64,000 bases of DNA, taken from contig CM062293.1 of NCBI GenBank assembly GCA_031216915.1, forward strand, positions 151,598,285 through 151,662,284. Direction: 5' to 3'. A model generated the notes under the pieces. That model saw only the letters and a list, made by a program, of their open reading frames with translations. It searched no databases and was not told the origin of the DNA. Each line of letters begins with the position of its first letter. The first letter of the stretch is position 1. Below are positions 39,869 through 49,185 of this stretch, piece by piece. Source of the stretch: Pictodentalium vernedei. Lineage: Eukaryota > Mollusca > Scaphopoda > Dentaliida > Dentaliidae. A program made the translations under genes and the position numbers.

Positions 39869-40381
39869 TCAATTTAGTATAAACAATATTTGCAGAGAAA
39901 AACAAAATTAGGTTAATGCGGACACAACATTAAAAAGAAAACACAGTGATGCAAGATACACAGCGGACAACATAACAGCAGACATGTTAGAATCATAGTA
40001 GACGAGGGATTCAATGGAAAGCTTTGAATTTATATAAATTGTCTCACTAATCAGTTTGATCTTTGTCAGAATTCTGTGTGTCCTTTCAAATGAGATGTAA
40101 TTGAATCCTTGCTCATAGTGGATTAAAATGGTTTTTGAATGAAAAGAATTTTGAATTTCTTGGAAAAAATTGTTGATGAACAACATTTATTGTACATTGA
40201 ATGGATTTACCCGATAACCCATATACAATTAGTAGGTCAAATTTGTGCAGAAAGTATGGTAAATGGTTTTGTGTTTTGACAATCATGTGCAGTTACTGGG
40301 GTTATTTTGGTAATTAGTGTACTGTTATATCAGATGTATTATGAACTGTAAATATGTTAGTTAAGTTAGGATTTTGCACTG
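39869..40381. other. No gene; includes a pogo-like MITE fragment at about 40170-40310
   Basis: The fragment (ACAATTAGTAGGTCAAATTT, AGTATGGTAAATGGTTTTGT) matches the interior of the element at 44714-45129. The rest is unassigned. Confidence 0.55.
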
Positions 40382-40637
40382 TTAATCCTTTGCCTAATGT
40401 TAATGGCCTTATATGGCCAGCACTATTCACAAAAAGCGACATTCAAATTTCTTTTCATCTTTTTTCAATTTTTGCCTTCAAAACATAGCTTATAGCCCCT
40501 CATCAGAACAAGCTCAGTGAACTCATTCCAATGAGGGGTTATACGCTACTTTTTGGAGGAAAAAAATGAAAATTTCCAGTTATTTGATTAAAATTTTTGT
40601 GGGTGTTATTTTCAAGCTGTGTTAGGTAAAGAATTAA
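40382..40637. mobile_element. TTAA hairpin element TH1, copy 4
   Basis: Starts GTTAATCCTTTGCCTAATG; ends GTTAGGTAAAGAATTAA. Core AACATAGCTTATAGCCCCTC with a partly diverged mirror GAGGGGTTATACGCTACTTT. Polarity: GGCCAGCACTATTC half at the left. Confidence 0.8.
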
Positions 40638-40918
40638 ATAACGTTTTGAACATCTCGGTAAACACATAGATAATATGTGTAGATAATATGTGTATATTAG
40701 GTAAGATATATGTTTCGGAGTCGATGACATCGACTATATCATTTTTAATTTTATCAGTTTTGTGAGCTGAAAACCAAATGCATAGGAATGAAAAAAAATG
40801 TTTTATATCGCATCACGTTTGTTATTGGAATTGGAATAATTGAGTTTGTGCTTATCATATGCATCTTATGTTTTCTGTGTTATGTGGCTGCAATGTATTT
40901 ATGGTAATTGTTTTTTCT

Positions 40919-41366
40919 TTAACTGGTAGAGTGCTGGAAGCCCATATTTGGGCTTTACTCTGAGGTAAGGTACAGCAACTTAAAGGCCTCATATTCAGTA
41001 GATGTGCTTGGATTTATTTTTTAAGTGAAATTATTTAATCTGTTAGGATTTGCCTTGTTATAATTTATAGGAGAGTGCCTCTTCCATACATTTTAACCCC
41101 CTGCACACTGATGTCAAAATATCTAAAGTTCAAGATGCAAATTTTTCCCATAATGCAACTAGAAATTTAACCAATTCAATCTTGTTTGACAGAGCTCATT
41201 GAGCTCTGTCAAACAAGATTGAATTGGTTAAATTCCCAGTTGCATTATGGGAAAAATGGCTACTTGAAATTTGGATGTTTTGACATCAGAGTGAAGGGAG
41301 TTAACAAAGCAAAGACACTTGAACAAATTCTGATGACCAAAAATAATTTAGCACTCCACCAGTTAA
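40919..41366. mobile_element. TTAA element TH5, copy 1, with a TH2 element nested
   Basis: Ends TTAACTGGTAGAGTGCTGGA and AGCACTCCACCAGTTAA are inverted repeats. The interior (CTTAAAGGCCTCATATTCAG, GATTTGCCTTGTTATAATTT) is related to FB600. It is interrupted at 41093-41304 by a TH2 element. Confidence 0.85.
41093..41304. mobile_element. TTAA hairpin element TH2, copy 1, inside TH5
   Basis: Starts TTAACCCCCTGCACACTGAT and ends TGACATCAGAGTGAAGGGAG then TTAA. The core hairpin is CAATCTTGTTTGACAGAGCT mirrored around CATTG. It separates the GAGAGTGCC half and the second half of the TH5 hairpin. Confidence 0.88.
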
Positions 41367-41631
41367 AGGTATGATTTTGCCCAGGACAAATTTTAATGCT
41401 TTGGAACGGGTGCTGGATTGTTCTCTCACAAGTGATCCTGAAAAGTGTCAAACTTCTGTACTTTTGATTCCTAGTCAGGCGTTCAAAGTTTGGCTTGAAA
41501 AACACAACTACAGTCTTTCTTCAGAAAAATTGTGGTGAATTTGTCTGGATCTTGAGGAATTTTAAAATAATATAGGCTTTTAACAGCAATTATTTTAAAC
41601 CACTATGAGGCACAGATCTTATGAAAATTGT
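41367..41631. other. No gene recognised
   Basis: Spacer between two TH5 elements. Confidence 0.5.
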
Positions 41632-42316
41632 TTAACCGGTAGAGTGCTGAAAGTCCATGTTTGGGCTTCGTTTTGAATTGCAGGTACTGCATATTAAAGG
41701 CTTTATTCAGTGGATGTGCTTCATGTCATCTTTCAATTGAAATTATTATGCCCCGACCTCCGAAGAAGGATTCAGGGTATCCAGTGGAGACCTGCATCCA
41801 TCTGTCTGTCAGTCTGTCCATATAAATGTTTTGGATTGTAATTTCAAAGCCATTGGTCAGATTTGGATCATGGTTGGTATGCTGATACACCCGCATGGGA
41901 GAATGGATATGCACAAGAAATGTGTTCCATCCGATAATTTTACCCAGTGTTATGGCCCTTTTTCATTCTTTCGACTTAGAACATTTTTCTTGACCTCTGT
42001 ATTGCATTCACTGCATGTTGGATTTGAGAACTGCTTATTTGATCAAATCATAATTTTAAGGGTTACTTGTGGATGATTTAACAATGCTTCCTTTCGACTT
42101 TCGTCCTGCTAGCCAGTTCAGTATGGCCACCATGGCACTCTGACACCGTCGGGGGCATATGCCACACTTTGCATTGCTCTTGTTTAGACTATTTGGATTT
42201 GCCTTCTAACAATGCATGCTAGAGTGCCTATTGGCACTCTCCCATACATTGTAACAAGGCATAGACAGGTGAACAAACTTTAATTACCAAAAATAATTTA
42301 GCACTCTACCAGTTAA
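41632..42316. mobile_element. TTAA element TH5, copy 2, with an ATGCCCCGAC element nested
   Basis: Ends TTAACCGGTAGAGTGCTGAA and AGCACTCTACCAGTTAA. The interior hairpin GAGTGCCTATTGGCACTC lies at about 42223-42240. An unrelated block from about 41747 to 42160 separates the halves. Confidence 0.85.
41747..42160 (+). mobile_element. ATGCCCCGAC-ended element with a (GTCT)n block
   Basis: Left end TATGCCCCGACCTCCGAAGA; right end CACCGTCGGGGGCATA, inverted relative to the left. CATCTGTCTGTCAGTCTGTC follows the left end. Its position within TH5 copy 2, absent from TH5 copy 1, supports insertion. No coding motif. Confidence 0.7.
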
Positions 42317-42609
42317 TTTCTGTAACTTGAAATGGGGTTGGACACTTTTTACACACATCAGGCATTTATTTTTGGATTGTTAAACTCATTCTAATGTGCT
42401 GTGGCATGTGTCTGCATTGACCACACCTTTCTTTTCACCTTGATGAATATTGTTTTCAGATTTTAGAGCAAACTCTTCATCTATTTCTATAAAATTGTCA
42501 GCTCTTCGAAAAATCATACAATTGCTGAGGTTGCCTGAGATATTTTAACTCTCAGTATCAGGGCAAGTACTTTTCTGATGATATGGAGACATTTATGATC
42601 TTTCATAAC
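42317..42609. other. No gene recognised
   Basis: AT-rich spacer. Confidence 0.5.
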
Positions 42610-42614
42610 TTTCC

Positions 42615-43213
42615 TGGGATTGCAGTGGTTCAGTGGTTATGGCTGTGAACTTCAAACCGAAAGGTTCACAGTTCAGTCCCCTCCAGTACTAACTGCATTG
42701 TGTTTTTGGGCAAGGAACTTAATCCTGATTGCCCATGTGGTGACAAAGTGGTGCTGTGTACTAAGGCATACTGCACATCGATGGTGCACTTGTCTTCAAC
42801 CAATGTTAACCCTGCTTGTGCAGAGTTAAGTATGTTGGAGAGTCTAGCAGTTGCTTACTGATGCTCGGTAGTTCTCTCCAGATACTCTGGATTCTTCCAT
42901 CCATTAAACTGTCCATCATGAGGTTACCCTGGCTGTCAAAAGTGTCATTAACCCTTTACCCAACACAGACAATATCAAAATTTATTATTTTAAATACCAT
43001 TTTTTCAAATTTTTCAAAAAATTTCAACAAAACCATATCATGTGACCCCTCATTGGAATGAGCATGATGCGCTCTTTCCAACGAGGGGTCACATATGGTT
43101 TTGTTGAAATTTTCTGAAAAATAATATTTTTTCAACTGCTGAATTTGCATATTACGAGGGCGAATGCAGGCGATTTGTTGGGTAAAGGGTTAAACCCCAA
43201 TAAAAAAAAAATA
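42615..43213 (+). mobile_element. SINE-1 copy split by a TH1 element
   Basis: 42615-42948 carries the tRNA-like head (diverged), TTTTTGGGCAAGGAACTTAA, GTACTAAGGCATACTGCACA, TCTTCAACCAATGTTAACCC and GGCTGTCAAAAGTGTCATTA. The SINE resumes at 43190 with TTAAACCCCAATAAAAAAAA. Other SINE copies read GTTTAATGACACTTTCAGCA in reverse, so the join shows the empty TTAA target. Confidence 0.88.
42948..43193. mobile_element. TTAA hairpin element TH1, copy 5, inserted in a SINE
   Basis: Starts TTAACCCTTTACCCAACACA, ends TTGTTGGGTAAAGGGTTAA. Core ATATCATGTGACCCCTCATT mirrored by AACGAGGGGTCACATATGGT. Flanked on both sides by the single TTAA of the SINE tail. Confidence 0.92.
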
Positions 43214-43485
43214 TCGCTTTCCATATAAGATGAAAAATCTTCATCATCCGGGTCAGATAATTGCACTCTGAGGATAAGAGTTGTGCATTAAAAATCTAAC
43301 CTTTTGAAGGGAATTTTTCTATCCTACAAAGGTAATTATGGTTGGATTATGTTTTTCTCAGATCAGGTAATGAGAAGCTTATTGCACAACTTAATAAACT
43401 TTCCAAATGGCAGGGCACAGACTAAAAGGATAATATTATCCAAGAGGTCAGAAAAATAGTGTAATACCAGAAATGCATCTTAACA
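43194..43485. other. No gene recognised
   Basis: Includes the A-rich SINE tail to about 43213, then unassigned sequence. Confidence 0.5.
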
Positions 43486-43625
43486 GGAGTATTCAGTTAA
43501 TAGGAATTTGCTCGCATTCCTGCATTCCAGCAATAAACTGACCATTTATTATATACTGTCTTGTTTGACAGAGCTCATGGAGCTTTGTGAAATACGATAT
43601 AATTAATTAAATGCCTGTATTGGAT

Positions 43626-43846
43626 TTTTTTTTATTGGGGTTTATTGAAATTTTTGACAGCCAGGATCACCTCGTGTTGAACAGTTTTATGGGTGGAGGA
43701 AGTCAGAGTATCCAGGGAGAACCACCAAGCAGTGGTGAGCAACTGTCAGATTTCCCAACATACTAACTCTGAACAAGTACGGTTAACATTGGTTGAAGAC
43801 AAGTTCACCATTGGTGTGCAATATGCAGTGCCAATGTGCCCCCATG
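43626..43846 (-). mobile_element. SINE-1 copy (minus) with 13-bp duplication
   Basis: Flanked by GCCTGTATTGGAT at 43613-43625 and 43847-43859. Tail at left (TTTATTGGGGTTTATTGAAA), then TGGGTGGAGGAAGTCAGAGT, GAACCACCAAGCAGTGG and GTTGAAGACAAGTTCACCAT. 5'-truncated. The related pogo-like copies lack it at this position. Confidence 0.93.
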
Positions 43847-43947
43847 GCCTGTATTGGATATACTGAGGTCAAATAGGTCAAAACAAGGGCAATTCCATGA
43901 TTGTTGGGTAATTTCTCAACATCTTACACGATTTTTTATTCACTTGA

Positions 43948-44174
43948 TATCCCTGCGGGAACCACAGCAAGTGAAGTAGTACTTGTTTACTGCTGTAAAG
44001 AAGCTTTGTTTCACTGGTGAAAGAGGACCCGGTAACCAACACATGGGGTGGAAGTCCTCTAAAATGGGCAACATAGGTATAAACGATTGGCGGGATTTGA
44101 CATTATATCCATGTTGCGGTCATGATCAGCTATTGTGCAGAAATATGAGACAATACACCAGAAAATAAATAAAT
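43948..44174 (+). mobile_element. SINE-2 copy with 10-bp duplication
   Basis: Flanked by ATTCACTTGA (43938-43947) and ATTCAATTGA (44175-44184), one mismatch. Landmarks: TGCGGGAACC, GTACTTGTTTACTGCTGTAA, GACCCGGTAACCAACACATG, GGTATAAACGATTGGCGGGA, ATTGTGCAGAAATATGAGAC, and the AAAATAAATAAAT tail. The copy at 44714-45129 shows the site empty (TTTTATTCAATTAGCAGGAG). Confidence 0.9.
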
Positions 44175-44295
44175 ATTCAATTGACAGGAGTTTACTGTAA
44201 AATCTATATGCAATTAAGAATGCAAATTTGTTCTGAAAGTATGGTAAATAATTTGATGTTTTGAAGTTCTATTCAAATAAATAATATTTAGTTTG

Positions 44296-44711
44296 TTGGA
44301 TTGCAATGTATCTGAAAATGACATAGTCAGATTCGATGATTGTTTATGGTATAAGCGAAGTGACATTTGTATGACTTTGTGAACATGTGCTGCCTGTTTA
44401 TTCCAAGTGTCTAATTACAGTTTCTCATTTATATACTCATCAGTATTCAATGTAGTGAGTCAAGAATCATCTTGACTTAATTTTTGTTTGTTTACAAAAT
44501 TGTAAGCAATTTGAAAAATTTTTCTGTCTTTATTAATTATACAAATAGAATCATAATATGTTACATTAGACATCTGTTTATTAGTCAGCTACCTCAGTAG
44601 GACGTACAAATCTCAGATGATAAAGAGTGGGAGAAAAAGTGATTTGATAAAGATAGCCGACTTTCAAACAAGGGAGGCAATTAAAGAAAAAAAAGTTGCT
44701 AATCATTGTTA
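44296..44711. other. No gene recognised
   Basis: AT-rich spacer. Confidence 0.5.
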
Positions 44712-44713
44712 TA

Positions 44714-45129
44714 CAGTGGAACCCTGTTAATTGAATAGCCACTTTGCCAATGACAGTTATTCAGTTAACAGGGATTATGTCCCTTTTTCTTGTATTCAAG
44801 AGATAGACGTAGCATTTATTCTAGTTTATCTTCTTTGACAGAGCTCCAAGAGCTCTGTCAGATAAGATGTAATAGATTAAATGCCTTTAATGGATGTACT
44901 GAGGCCAAATAGGTCTATAAACAAAGAAAAACTGGGGAGAGTCCAGGTAATTTTTCGACAGGTTACAAGATTTTTTATTCAATTAGCAGGAGTTTGCTCT
45001 ATAACCTATATTCAATTAACAGGTCAAAATTGTACTGGAGGTATGGTAAATGGCTTTGTGTTGGGAAATTATATTCCGTTAACAGGGTTATTCAGTTAAG
45101 AGATATATCCAATTAAGTGGGCTTCACTG
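44714..45129 (+). mobile_element. Pogo/Tc1-mariner-like MITE, copy 1
   Basis: Ends CAGTGGAACCCTGTTAATTG and the complement of CAGTGAAGCCCACTTAATTG, flanked by TA (44712-44713 and 45130-45131). Interior hairpin TTTGACAGAGCTC/GAGCTCTGTCA near 44834-44860, and repeated TTCAATTAACAG motifs. No transposase. End sequence and TA target fit pogo-like elements. Confidence 0.88.
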
Positions 45130-45687
45130 TATATGGTTGCTGATGCTATTACTTGTTTAGTTTCTTATTGGCTAATATGCAACTAACCAAGAAATAACCT
45201 CTTTATGAAACCAAAACAAATAATTATAAAATTTTCTCAGATCTCTTACAGTTTTCTGACAGTGTTATTGTTTCTCCTTCTTTGTACAAGGTCCAAAGTT
45301 TTCTCTTTACCTAGTTCAGCTCTCCGAACATCTCGGCTTCCCCACTGGTGGAAAGCTATGATGTTTGGTAGCTGAAGTCCCTCTACACCCACTTCAACGA
45401 ATCTCCGCTTATGACTCGGATTTTCTATACAACTCACTTCTTTACTTATTGCTATCATATTTATTTATTGGTGTTTAAGGTCACTTATTTTTGCACAATG
45501 GCTAATCATGACCACACTTATTGCTATCATTAATTCCTCATCAAACAAAAACTCAGCCTCAGACTACTCCATTATGTCTGGTAACGTCAATTCTCCTGAT
45601 TGCGTTCAATGAATAATAGTGAATAATTTCAATGTAAACAAATTGGTTGCACCTCGTGATGCATCAAAGGGGGTAACTCTAGCTTGA
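45130..45687. other. No gene; short SINE tail (minus) at about 45459-45522
   Basis: TTTATTTATTGGTGTTTAAG then GTCACTTATTTTTGCACAAT is the reverse complement of the SINE 3' end. The remainder is unassigned. Confidence 0.6.
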
Positions 45688-45937
45688 TTAACCCTTTACC
45701 TAACATGAAAAGCAAACAACACTTAAAAACAAAATTCTTGAATAACTATTTTTTTCATTTTTTGTCTCAGAAACATAGGTTATGACCCTTATTGGAATGA
45801 GCTTGATGCGCCCGTTCCAAAGAGGGATCATAACCTATGTTTTTGAGACAAAAAATGAATATATAATAAAAATTAATTGGTGATTTTTAAGAATAGCGCT
45901 GGCTGGTTTTTGGCCTTTACGTTGGGTAAAGGGTTAA
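45688..45937. mobile_element. TTAA hairpin element TH1, copy 6
   Basis: Starts TTAACCCTTTACCTAACATG and ends ACGTTGGGTAAAGGGTTAA. The core is AACATAGGTTATGACCCTTA mirrored by GAGGGATCATAACCTATGTT. Left half carries the AAGCAAACAACACTT segment. Confidence 0.92.
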
Positions 45938-46044
45938 TATCAGCTGAGATCGGCATCACATCAGCCAAGTTTTAAGTCATATATTCCAAGCTTAATAATG
46001 GACAATTACGGGAAAGAAAATAATATCTAATAAGGTGCCACAAA

Positions 46045-48310
46045 GTAAATCTTCTGTTTCTCAGGCCATTTTTTTTATAAAATTGCGTGCGGGAGGGCGT
46101 TTTTTTATTTTATTTTTCATTTTTGTAATTATTTCTTTGCCATCAAAAGTTCATCTTCTTGGTTTGTTTTATGTTTTAGGCCTCATAATCTACAGAATAG
46201 CATGGATGGTGGTGTATTTCGTCCCTTGAGTGTAAGAAGGCTTTGCAATACTAAAGCATTGCAAAGCCTTGTTGCACTCAAGGGTCAAATTTATCAATTT
46301 TATTAACTTGAGTTAAATATCAGACATAAACCATTTGATTTTTAGCTCAACTTTGACGAAGTCAAATTTGAGCTATTGTCATGGCCCGTCGTCCGTCGTC
46401 CGTCTGTCCGTCTGTCCGTCCGTCCGTCTGTCCGTCTGGCCATCTGTCTGTCTGTCCGTACGTCAACAATTGGCTATGGCTCGGGCTAGAGGTTGTATTT
46501 ATGAACCGATCTTTACGAAACTTCTTGTGTACCTTTGTTATGACCCTGGGACGGGAACGAGTGTTTTTAGGTGTGGTCCAAAATTCAAGATGGCTGCCAG
46601 TGGCCATTTTGTACCGATGATGCAAAAATCAGTTTTTTGTACAGAACTTCTGTATGAAAGTTCTGATTTGAATAAAGTTTTGTATAAATGTTTAGTACCA
46701 TGGGATACATCACATATAATACGGGTTTTTTTCTCGTGCGTAAATTAGGCAAATTAGACTGACTTTGATTTATTTAGTGTTACTTTCAGAACTGTAAGTG
46801 CCAAGCTGCTATGGCTCGGGCTAGAGGCCGTATTTATGAACCAATCTTTACGAAACTTCTTGGGTACCTTTGTTATGACCCTGGGACGGGAACGAGTGTT
46901 TTTGGGTGTGGTCCGAAATTCAAGATGGCTGCCAGTGGCCATTTTGTACCGATGATGCAAAAATCAGTTTTTTGTACAGAACTTCTGTATGAAAGTTCTG
47001 ATTTGAATAAAGTTTTGTATAAATGTATAGTACAATGGGATACATCACATATAATACGGGTTTTTTTCTCGTGCGTAAATTATGCAAATTAGACTAACTT
47101 TGATTTATTTAGTGTTACTTTCAGAGCTGTAAGTGCCAAGCTGCTATGGCTCGGGCTAGAGGCCGTATTTATGAACCAATCTTTACGAAACTTCTTGGGT
47201 ACCTTTGTTATGACCGTGGGACGAGAACGAGTGTTTTTGGGTGCAGTCTCAAATTCCAGATGGCTGCTGGCAGCCATTTTGTACCGACGATGCCGAAATC
47301 TGTTTTTTGTACAGAACTTCTATATGAAAGCTCTGATTTGAATAATTTTTTGTATGAATGTTTAGTACCATGGGATACATTACATATATTACAGGTTTTT
47401 TTCTTGTGCGTAAATTATGCAAATTAGGCTAACTTTGATTTATTTAGTGTTACTTTCAGCACTGTGAGTGCAAATCCCAATACGGCTCGGGCTTGAGGCC
47501 GTATTTATGAACCGATCTTCACGAAACTTCTTGGGTACATTTGTTATCGCTGTGGGACGAGAAGGAGTGTTTTTGGGTCCAGTCTGAAATTCAAGATGGC
47601 CGCTAGCAGCCATTTTGTTCAAAATTAAGTGCAATCAGATTTTTGTGCAGAACTTCCAAATGAAAGATCTGATTTGAATAAATTTTTGTATGAATGTTTA
47701 GTACCATGGGATACATTACATATAATACAGAGTTTTTCTCGTGAATAAATTATGCAAATTAGGGGTCCGGGTGGGACTTAGAAAATTTTGGACCAAAATC
47801 CGGAAATTAGTTTTTTGGTTTTTTATGCGTTTTGGTCAATTTTAAGACAAAAAAAAATAATTTTTTTTTACACTGAAAATTTGGGGTCCGGGTGGGACTT
47901 AGAAAATTTTGGACCAAAATCCGGAAATTAGTTTTTTGTGTTTTGATGCATTTTGGTCTATTTTAAGAAGAAGAAGAAAAAATTTTAGTCTGAAAATATT
48001 TTGTTTGGGACTGAAAATTTCCACACAAAAATAATAATCTACAATGATTGGTCTTAATCTGTAGTCCATTACAGTCACCTTGTAATTCTTTTATTATTGT
48101 TGACTGGGCCAAAACAAATACTAATTCCTGTCATATTCATTATTCAGTTGTCTTGGTCACAGCAAGTACTAATTCCTGTCATATCCAAGTTGAGCTACAG
48201 AGTCATTGACTCTTTCATTTTAAAGTTTGCATTGGTTATAAAAAGAGAGCATGCGGCAGCCAAAAGGACCATGCGAGGGGGGGGGGGGGGGGGGGGCTTA
48301 GAAACAGATT
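46045..48310. mobile_element. GCCTGAGAAACAG-type hairpin repeat, split by a TR337 element
   Basis: 46045-46342 and 48218-48310 together match the copy at about 53925-54300 in reverse: TTCTGTTTCTCAGGCCAT, CTCATAATCTACAGAATA, the hairpin GGCTTTGCAATACTAAAGCA/TTGCAAAGCC, TCAATTTTATTAACTTGAG, then AGTTTGCATTGGTTATAAAA. The other copy is continuous where this one is split. Confidence 0.85.
46344..48217 (+). mobile_element. TR337 element, copy 2
   Basis: Starts with a hairpin (AGCTCAACTTTGACGAAGTC, AAATTTGAGCT), then a (GTCCGTCT)n block (46388-46460), then units of about 337 bp starting near 46472, 46810, 47147 and 47483, then two ~125-bp repeats (GGGGTCCGGGTGGGACTTAG at about 47763 and 47881), and an end block GAGCTACAGAGTCATTGACT then CTTTCA. 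Flanked by T-runs of the host repeat. No domain in any frame. Confidence 0.9.
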
Positions 48311-48616
48311 TTTAACTTTTTTAGTCCTTATGCATTTCCTTTCACAGAATCCCTTTCTTTGATACATGTGCAGTTATATAATCCCTTCTTCGAAATGAGC
48401 TGAAGAGTAATAGGAACAATTGCTTCTTGGGGTAAATGCTCTAATTGCTCTTCAACTTATTTCAGGCCTGTCGATTTGAGGCGAACGGCCATTTATGTCA
48501 CGTGGAGGTTACCTAAAATGAAAAAGCCGCGAATGAAAAACTGGCCATGCCATATTGTCATTGGGTCACGCAAAATGTTTGCCCAGTTGAATGTTCTGGT
48601 ACAAATGAATGGTGTA
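48311..48616. other. No gene recognised
   Basis: Short unassigned stretch; the G-run at about 48279-48295 lies just before it. Confidence 0.5.
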
Positions 48617-48620
48617 ATGT

Positions 48621-48767
48621 TGCTGACCATCAACCAATCATCAGCTGCAAAGGTGTTTGCATCTGCTTGAAGTATAGCTGCTCTGTTCGCCAATTATTGG
48701 CCAACAGAGCAGCTATACTCCAGGCAGATACAAACACCTATGCTGATGATTGGTTGATGTTCAGCAT
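48621..48767. repeat. Palindrome, about 70-bp arms
   Basis: CATCAACCAATCATCAGCTG, GTGTTTGCATCTGCTTGAAG and TATAGCTGCTCTGTT are mirrored by AACAGAGCAGCTATAC, and on to ATGCTGATGATTGGTTGATG, with a loop around CCAATTATTGG. Because both strands read alike, the same peptide-like frame appears on each strand; I do not take it as a gene. Confidence 0.88.
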
Positions 48768-48842
48768 CATTTTAAACTGTTGATCATCTTAAGATGCAAC
48801 ATAGGTGCAAATTCATGTCCCTGCCATAAATAGTGATTATAG

Positions 48843-49185
48843 ATGTGGTGGCTCAGTAGGTGGAGGTGCAGGCTGCAAGCCGAGAGGTCCTTGGTTCGAT
48901 TCCCACCTGCGGCAACTGCGTTGTGTCCTTGGGCAAGACACTTCACCCCCATTGCATTGCCCACGTGGGGGAACGGTGGCATTGTGTACTAAGGTGTACT
49001 GCACGTCTATGTTGCACTCGTCTTCAACCAATGCTAACCCTGCTTGTGTGGATTTAGTATGCTGGGGAGCTGACAGTTGCTTGCTGGTGCTCAATGGTTC
49101 TCTCTGGGTACTCAGGCTTCTTCCATCTGTAAAACTGTCGTGGTAATGATTAGCCATTGTGCAGAAATGTGTGAGCAGTATGCTA
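48843..49185 (+). mobile_element. SINE-1 copy, near full length
   Basis: tRNA-like head with A box (TGGCTCAGTAGGTGG) and B box (GGTTCGATTCC), then GTGTCCTTGGGCAAGACACT, CCACGTGGGGGAACGGTGGC, GTACTAAGGTGTACTGCACG, TCTTCAACCAATGCTAACCC and ATTAGCCATTGTGCAGAAAT. The poly(AATA) tail is lost. Confidence 0.88.

Larger units (their letters stand above)
43486..44295 (+). mobile_element. Pogo-like MITE, diverged copy split by two SINEs
   Basis: Blocks matching 44714-45129 are present in order: TTCAGTTAATAGGAATTTGC, TCTTGTTTGACAGAGCTCAT (hairpin arm), AATGCCTGTATTGGAT, AGGTCAAATAGGTCAAAACA, CGATTTTTTATTCA, GACAGGAGTTTACTGTAAAA and AGTATGGTAAATAATTTGAT. SINEs at 43626-43846 and 43948-44174 separate these. 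The ends are not clean. Confidence 0.75.

Noticed and set aside
46362-47634. Overlapping open frames on both strands reading PSVRPSV- or NRSLRNFLGTF-type sequence
   Set aside because: They follow the TR337 repeat and its (GTCC)n block, recur in each unit and on both strands, and match no known domain.
48493-48783. Similar peptide-like frames on both strands (AAILQAD motif)
   Set aside because: Result of a palindrome, which makes both strands read alike.
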